Source: Vicia villosa
Lineage: Eukaryota; Streptophyta; Magnoliopsida; Fabales; Fabaceae
DNA: 64,000 bases
Direction: 5' to 3'
Assembly (NCBI RefSeq): GCF_029867415.1
Contig: NW_026705578.1
Coordinates: 496,001 to 560,000, forward strand
Part shown: in pieces, positions 58,380 through 64,000 of the stretch
How the letters are laid out: each line of letters begins with the position of its first letter
Numbering within the stretch: the first letter of the stretch is position 1
Made by a program: the position numbers and the translations under genes
Notes under the pieces: generated by a model
The model's database searches: none
Told to the model about the DNA's origin: nothing
The model's input: only the letters and a program-made list of their open reading frames with translations

Positions 58380-60243
58380 TATAAAAGATTGTCGAACCCA
58401 CAGAGACATAATGATCAATCTATCATTACTATTGTTACAGTGTTTATCAAAGGCTATCGTTAGAAGGTTTGTAATGAGCAGAACAAAATAAAGAAAAAAA
58501 AATTTAAATAATAAGAAATGATAATGCTAGAATATGATTCTCGTTGACCAGACAATACTCTTATTATTTCTAGATAGGATTACTTACTGGACAATATTTT
58601 CTACTTTGAAAAAGAACTAACGAACAAGAACTGTCACTCTCGCGTATTCAGAACCGCATTTTACTCTCCAATCTTTAACGGGGTTTTCACATTCCTGAGT
58701 TGCGTACGGCGTTAAAGTATTAAATCATTTTTTAAGAAATTATTCCTTTGACTCAATTGAAAAGTAGTTTTGATTGAAAGTCTAACTTAAAAGGGTTATC
58801 GATATATGCTCAGACAACAGGATCCTAAACCTAGAAACGCATTCGCTAATAGTTTCAAAATTACTTTCTAGAAATATTAAGCATTCCTAATTAATTAACA
58901 AATTGCTTTTGCAGTGTTTGTTAATAAAAAAAAAATCAATTTTAATCTTAAGTATCAGAAGGCTTTCAATCTTATCTGATGTATTCATGACTTTACTTTC
59001 GTAATAGCCGGCCAAATTAAATTAAGAAAAATTGTTTATAAACCAAAATAGCCCTTGGTATCAATCCTAAAAAATAACAAACAGATTATCGTCGAATTGA
59101 CGGTCCTCACATTCCACCACTAATAATTTAGATGGACATGATTACGATAAATGAAGAAGGTTTTGTTTGGAAGATGGAACTAAACATGCTGAAAATAAGA
59201 ACGTGCGCAAAAATAAATGTGTAAATAAAGTAAAAAGACAAAATATAAATAAAGTTGGACTAAATAAGAGCCTGCTCCAAATGGAGGCTTGAATCTGGTT
59301 CAATAGAAATAAACTTTGATTGAAAGTAAATGTGGGAAACAATTTTTTTGCAGAATATAAATGCGGGAAGAAAAATTACTTCAAAATAAAAGTGTTCCAA
59401 ACTCGACAACAACAACAATGCGATAATCCTTCGGTGTGAAGAATTAAAGCCTTTTGAATCTTAATATATGCCTAAGTTGTACTAAGTTTGGATGGGATAA
59501 AAAGTTAAAAGGAAATCCTATTTATAATGCATAGAAACTCTAAATCATGCCATGGAAGTTGCTAAAAACGTGTGAGAAAATGTAGGAACGAGTTGAAGTA
59601 GTGGAGAATAAGCACAAGTTCACTTTCGTAACTGCATGAAAAAACAAAGGGTGGCGAACACCAACCCTTCATGGCGAACGCCATCTTCAAAAAATTGAAA
59701 GACTTTGTCTTCCTAAACGTTGGTGGGTGACGAAAGCTTTTAGTGCGAATTGATTAGTTTCTTCTATTTTTCATCCCAGTTGCTTCATTTCTTCGCGTAA
59801 GCCTTAAATAAGGTCAATAACCCGAAAAACATACAAAACACCGACATAATACTTGGAATAATAACAAAATAATGACAATCAGTGTAGTATTTGACTTTTC
59901 ATAACTATGTTTTGCTTCATGTGTTGCTTTTCGAAGTTTTTTTTTGTTGTTGTATATAATGATGATCATTTGGTAACTTGCAATGGCTTATCAAGTATAC
60001 TTCAGCATATGAAATATTGTATAACATCACATATGAGCATTGAATTATCACAAGTTTTTGTCAACTAGAAGCGTTTTTAGTTTTTAATTAAAAATGTGGC
60101 ATGAGCTTTTTGAGAAGATTAATTTTAGTATCTTTAAAATATTACATTTGATTAGTTTATTTTTCAGCTTGGTTATTTTATACAATTGAAATTTAATTAT
60201 TCTAAGCAAGTAAAACGATTGTAAACATGATGCAAAACTCCAT
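58380..60243 (+). other. Non-coding retroelement-like and AT-rich DNA
   Basis: Begins tataaaagattgtcgaacccacagagac, a phrase that looks like LTR/3' flank of gypsy elements. Around 59652-59735, copies of TGGCGAACGCCA-like palindromes occur (ggcgaacacc, tggcgaacgcca). No gene was recognised. Confidence 0.35.
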
Positions 60244-60443
60244 TGATGGAGTGTGAACAAGCAGTAGAAGAAAAGCTTAAGCAGAGCAAAAAAGAGAAGA
60301 AAGAGATTATTGATTGCTTGTTTACAAAGTTAGTTACACAATGGTTTATATAGTTGGTAGGAAAGCCAAACTGAAAACCCTAACTAACTGAATACAGTTA
60401 AGCTATGTAACTACTTTTGCCACGTCAGCTGCATGCTTTGTCA
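60244..60443 (-). repeat. 3' LTR of the right-edge Copia element
   Basis: About 200 bp. On the minus strand it follows a G-run polypurine tract (plus-strand caccccccccac, 60442-60452) and begins TGACAAAGC. A TATA box (CTATATAAACC) lies at 60344-60354. The far border is uncertain within about 25 bp because the second LTR is outside the window. Confidence 0.6.
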
Positions 60444-63400
60444 CCCCCCCACAAGCTTGAGGTTGATAGATGTTGATCAAGCCAAGCTTGGAAACACAGG
60501 CATGGAAAGGTTGTGGACCTAAAGCTTTAGTGAATATATCAGCAACTTGGTCTTTAGAAGGAACAGGTAATAATCTCATGACACCAGCTTGAATCTTTTC
60601 ACGGACAAGATGACAATCTATGTCAAGGTGCTTGGTGCGTTCGTGAAACACGGGATTAGCAGAAATGTGGATAGCACTTTGACTATCGCAATAGAGAACC
60701 GGTAACCGTGCTGGATGTTGTTTGAGATCATGCAATAGGAAGCAAAGCCACTGAAGTTCCCTAGTAGCGGCAGCCAGGGCGCGATACTCAGCCTCAGCTG
60801 AAGAACAGCTAACCGTGATTTGCTTCTTAGCTTTCCATGATACCAAAGAATGACCAATGAAAAAACAATAACCAGACACGGATCTTCGAGTATCAATGCA
60901 ACCTCCCCAGTCAGCATCGCTAAACCCGGAAATCTGCAGATCTGAAGCCTGAGAAAGGAGGATACCATGTGCAGGTGATTGTTTGAGATACCTGAGAACA
61001 CGTAGGGCAGCTTTATAGTGTGACTCAGTAGGGGCACTCATGTATTGGCTCAATTGTTGAGTAGCAAAGGCAATGTCAGGTCTTGTGGTAGTAAGGTACA
61101 AGAGTCTACCCACAAGACGCCTATAAGCAGTGATATCTGAGAAAACTGATCCATCGTCTTGATGTAAATGGATAGAAGCATCTAAAGGAGTAGTGACAGG
61201 TTTACAACCAGTGAGACCAGCATCCTTTAAAAGTTCCAGACAATACTTTCTTTGGCACAATGTAATACCCTTGGAAGAACGAGCTACTTCAAGACCTAAG
61301 AAGTATTTTAACTCACCAAGATCTTTGATATGAAAAGAACTATCCAAAGCCTTTTTGAGATCATGGAATATGGTGAGAGAAGTTCCTGCAAGAATAATGT
61401 CGTCTACATAAACCAAAATGGCCGTGAATGAAGAAGCATCAGATTTGGTGAATAAAGTGTGATCTGCATGTGCATGAGTGAAACCTTGCGCCTGAAGAAA
61501 TGTTGTTAATTTCTCAAACCATTGACGACTTGCTTGCTTCAATCCATAAAGGGATTTCTTCAACTTGCAAACCTGCCCAGGATGAGAAGCACCAACACCT
61601 TGTGGCAATTTCATGTAGACATCTTCATGCAAATCACCATGTAAGAACGCATTGTTCACGTCCAATTGATGAAGGAACCAACCATGTATAGCAGCAAGAG
61701 CCAGAAGCACTCGAATAGTAGACATCTTTGCCACAGGAGAGAATGTCTCAAAATAATCCACTCCTTCAGTCTGATTAAATCCTTGTGCCACGAGTCTAGC
61801 CTTGAACCGCTCTATAGAGCCATCAGCATGTCTCTTTATCTTGTACACCCATTTGCTTCCAATAGGAGAAGCATTAGGTGGCAAATCAACAAAATCCCAT
61901 GTCTGATTTTGTTCCAAGGCATTTAATTCCAACTGCATAGCTTGAACCCATCGAGGATCTTTAATGGCTGCTTGATAATTATTGGGTTCAGTTTCAGAGG
62001 AAAGAGCCATAATGTAAGCTTGATGAGTGTGAGACAAATTATCATAAACCAGGTATTTGTCAATAGGGTATTGACTATGGGAGGAGATGGAAGAACATAT
62101 GTAGTCCTTTAAATGTGCAGGTGGTCTAGACACACGACTAGACTTTCTAGTATCATCAACTACTGGTGAATCAGAAGCATGAGACGGATGAGACATGGAA
62201 GCATCATCAGAAGTAGTGACATCAGTAGAAAGAGAGGAATGTTCAATAGGTAAAATTTCAGAATCAGTTCCAGACACTTGAACATCATGTTCAGGTGTAG
62301 AAACCCGTGTATCATTTTCAGAAACACAAGGAACAATGGACTGAGAACTGGGGACAGAAGAAGAAGTGTCTAAAAAGGTGTTTAGAGTAGTCATAGAGGA
62401 TTCAGAAAAAGGTTGGTCAAAGTATATAGAAGTAGGAGTTTGCAATTTTGACTCACTATGAAAAGGAAACTCCATATCAAAAAATTTGACATTTCTTGAA
62501 ACAACAATTTCATGGGATGTGACATCCAGAAGTACAAAACCTTTCATACCTTGCTTATATCCCAGGAAAGCACACTTTCGTGCTCGTGAGTCAAATTTAT
62601 GTCTGTTGTTAGGCAGTGTAGAACCATAGCTCAAGCATCCAAAAACTCTAAGTGAACTTAAGTCAGGTAAAGCTCCATGCAAAACCTCATAAGAGGACTT
62701 GTTCTTCAAAATCTTTGTAGGAATCCTGTTCATCAAAAATACTGCATGTAAAACTGCATATGACCAGTATTTCTTAGGCAGTTTAGATTGAAACATTAGA
62801 GCTCGACTAATGTTCAGAATGTGCTGGTGTCGTCTTTCTACTCTACCATTTTGTTGTGGTGTATAAACACAACTTTTCTGATGTATGATACCTTTTGAGG
62901 CATAGTAAGTAGGCATAAGTAACTCTGTTCCATTATCACTCCTTACAACTTTTACTCTTTTGTCAAATTGAGTTTCAACCATAGCTATGAATTCTTTAAT
63001 TCTTTGACATACTTCAGATTTAGACTTTAACATAACCACCCATACATGTCTACTATGGTCATCAAGTATGGTTAGAAAGTATCTAAAACCATGAACAGAA
63101 GTTGTACCAAATGGTCCCCATACATCTAAATGAATTAAGTCAAACACATTCTCAGCATTTTTATTACTTATGGGAAAAGGCATACATTTTTGTCTGGATT
63201 GTTGGCAAACATCACAAGCAGTATGAGCACTCCTAGGAATGTAGCTATACACTTTATTCATACATTCCATTCTATCAAAAGACAAATGCCCTAGCCTTAA
63301 ATGCCATAATAAGGCAGATGCTACAACATTAGAACTACTTTTAGTGAAAATACTCGACACAAATCCTGCAGCTTTTCCTCTATGGACTTTGTGGGTAGCT

Positions 63401-64000
63401 TCCAAGTAGTATAGACCATCACAGGCTTTAGCTGAACCAATCCTCCTCAAATCCTTCTTTGCCTGTATCATACACTGATCAGATTCAAAACTCAAAATGC
63501 AACTCTGCTCTTGACACAGTTTTGAAACTGACACTAAGTTAACTTCAAACTGAGGCAAATATAACACATTCTTAATGATCAATTCATTAGACAATTGCAC
63601 ACTACCACTTATGGATGAGACTATAGAGTTTCCATTTGGTAGATTAACCATCATGGGGCTTATTATTTCATATTCAACAAAAGAATCTAAGGAATGACTT
63701 ATGTGGTGAGTAGCTCCTGTATCTAATATCCAACTGATACTATTCTTAGTATTAAAGTTAGCAATGAAAGGTTCAGAATTACCTCCCTTAGCTAGATTCA
63801 CAGATCCTGTACTTTTCTCTAGTAAGGTCATCAAATTTTGGTACTGCTCCTTTGTGAGTGTCATGCTTCCTCCATTGTCACTTGTTGAGGCTACAGCAGA
63901 TTTTGAATCCGAATCTTCAACATCAACCTGATTAGCATATGATGAAGATCCACTTCCTCTTCCAAAACTTGGTGGATAACCATGTTTCTTGTAACAATTA
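60403..64000 (-). CDS. RE1-type Copia gag-pol polyprotein (5' part beyond window)
   Basis: One open frame of about 1199 codons reaches the window edge. Upstream of the Met at 63864 it remains open and encodes the CYKKHGYPP end of a CCHC knuckle, so that Met is internal. Domains: protease (WILDTGATHHIS); gag-pre-integrase and zinc finger (HLRLGHLSF...CDVCQQSRQKC); integrase (LDVWGPF, RSDNGTE, PQQNGRVERRHQ); spacer rich in Ser/Thr; RT (WVYKIKRHADG, QLDVNNAFLHGD, LYGLKQASRQWF, YVDDIILAG); RNase H (FSDADWGGC, SSAEAEYRAL, ADIFTKALG). All catalytic residues appear intact. The stop at 60403-60405 falls about 40 bp inside the LTR. This may be an active or recently active element. Confidence 0.93.
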   Translation of the reverse strand, partial: NCYKKHGYPPSFGRGSGSSSYANQVDVEDSDSKSAVASTSDNGGSMTLTKEQYQNLMTLLEKSTGSVNLAKGGNSEPFIANFNTKNSISWILDTGATHHISHSLDSFVEYEIISPMMVNLPNGNSIVSSISGSVQLSNELIIKNVLYLPQFEVNLVSVSKLCQEQSCILSFESDQCMIQAKKDLRRIGSAKACDGLYYLEATHKVHRGKAAGFVSSIFTKSSSNVVASALLWHLRLGHLSFDRMECMNKVYSYIPRSAHTACDVCQQSRQKCMPFPISNKNAENVFDLIHLDVWGPFGTTSVHGFRYFLTILDDHSRHVWVVMLKSKSEVCQRIKEFIAMVETQFDKRVKVVRSDNGTELLMPTYYASKGIIHQKSCVYTPQQNGRVERRHQHILNISRALMFQSKLPKKYWSYAVLHAVFLMNRIPTKILKNKSSYEVLHGALPDLSSLRVFGCLSYGSTLPNNRHKFDSRARKCAFLGYKQGMKGFVLLDVTSHEIVVSRNVKFFDMEFPFHSESKLQTPTSIYFDQPFSESSMTTLNTFLDTSSSVPSSQSIVPCVSENDTRVSTPEHDVQVSGTDSEILPIEHSSLSTDVTTSDDASMSHPSHASDSPVVDDTRKSSRVSRPPAHLKDYICSSISSHSQYPIDKYLVYDNLSHTHQAYIMALSSETEPNNYQAAIKDPRWVQAMQLELNALEQNQTWDFVDLPPNASPIGSKWVYKIKRHADGSIERFKARLVAQGFNQTEGVDYFETFSPVAKMSTIRVLLALAAIHGWFLHQLDVNNAFLHGDLHEDVYMKLPQGVGASHPGQVCKLKKSLYGLKQASRQWFEKLTTFLQAQGFTHAHADHTLFTKSDASSFTAILVYVDDIILAGTSLTIFHDLKKALDSSFHIKDLGELKYFLGLEVARSSKGITLCQRKYCLELLKDAGLTGCKPVTTPLDASIHLHQDDGSVFSDITAYRRLVGRLLYLTTTRPDIAFATQQLSQYMSAPTESHYKAALRVLRYLKQSPAHGILLSQASDLQISGFSDADWGGCIDTRRSVSGYCFFIGHSLVSWKAKKQITVSCSSAEAEYRALAAATRELQWLCFLLHDLKQHPARLPVLYCDSQSAIHISANPVFHERTKHLDIDCHLVREKIQAGVMRLLPVPSKDQVADIFTKALGPQPFHACVSKLGLINIYQPQACGGVTKHAADVAKVVT

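Overview
The window is repeat-dense plant nuclear DNA, most likely from a large-genome legume of the pea/vetch tribe (Fabeae) or a close relative. The tribe is inferred from the retroelement mix: an Ogre-type Ty3/Gypsy element with a spliced intron and giant LTRs, SIRE-type Ty1/Copia, and legume-style Mutator and CACTA ends. No marker gene proves it. Nearly all coding sequence belongs to transposable elements, nested up to three deep. No rRNA, convincing tRNA gene or CRISPR array is visible.

Layout. 1-16884: 3' part of an Ogre element (protease, intron, RT, two RNase H domains, integrase, 3' tandem repeats, 3.3 kb 3' LTR). Its integrase is split by a complete SIRE-type Copia element at 4014-11282 with target duplication ATTCC. 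16885-18003: right end of a CACTA transposon. 18314-21881: L1-type LINE, ORF2 only. 23394-27857: left end of another CACTA, split by a 3.7 kb solo LTR (24081-27812, duplication CTATT) that itself holds a long hairpin and a fold-back MITE. 30393-30773: a two-exon gene for a small secreted cysteine-rich, defensin-like peptide. It is the only host gene that looks intact. 31151-31390: Stowaway-like MITE. 32344-45965: a probable Pack-CACTA with fragments of at least three host genes (an unidentified three-exon fragment, an ankyrin-repeat gene, a peroxisomal 3-ketoacyl-CoA thiolase). It was later entered by a LINE (34595-43752), which was then entered by a near-intact Copia element (39046-43557). 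46447-48649: Mutator-like terminal repeats around a 5'-truncated LINE. 49879-49907: Helitron-like 3' end. About 50.8-52.57 kb: second, degraded SIRE-like LTR. 52620-53060: Ty3/Gypsy RT fragment. 53186-55871: second solo LTR (duplication CGCAT). 56697-58379: decayed Ty3/Gypsy gag. 60244-64000: minus-strand Copia element of RE1 type, open to the window edge.

The least expected signals are: (a) several apparently unrelated LTRs each carry arrays of short palindromes centred on TCGA; (b) the SIRE copy has near-identical LTRs but no integrase core, so it was probably mobilised in trans; (c) the multi-gene Pack-CACTA contains a 37-bp CACTA relic made only of two termini and flanked by its own 3-bp duplication. 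All boundaries and percentages come from reading by eye, without alignment software.
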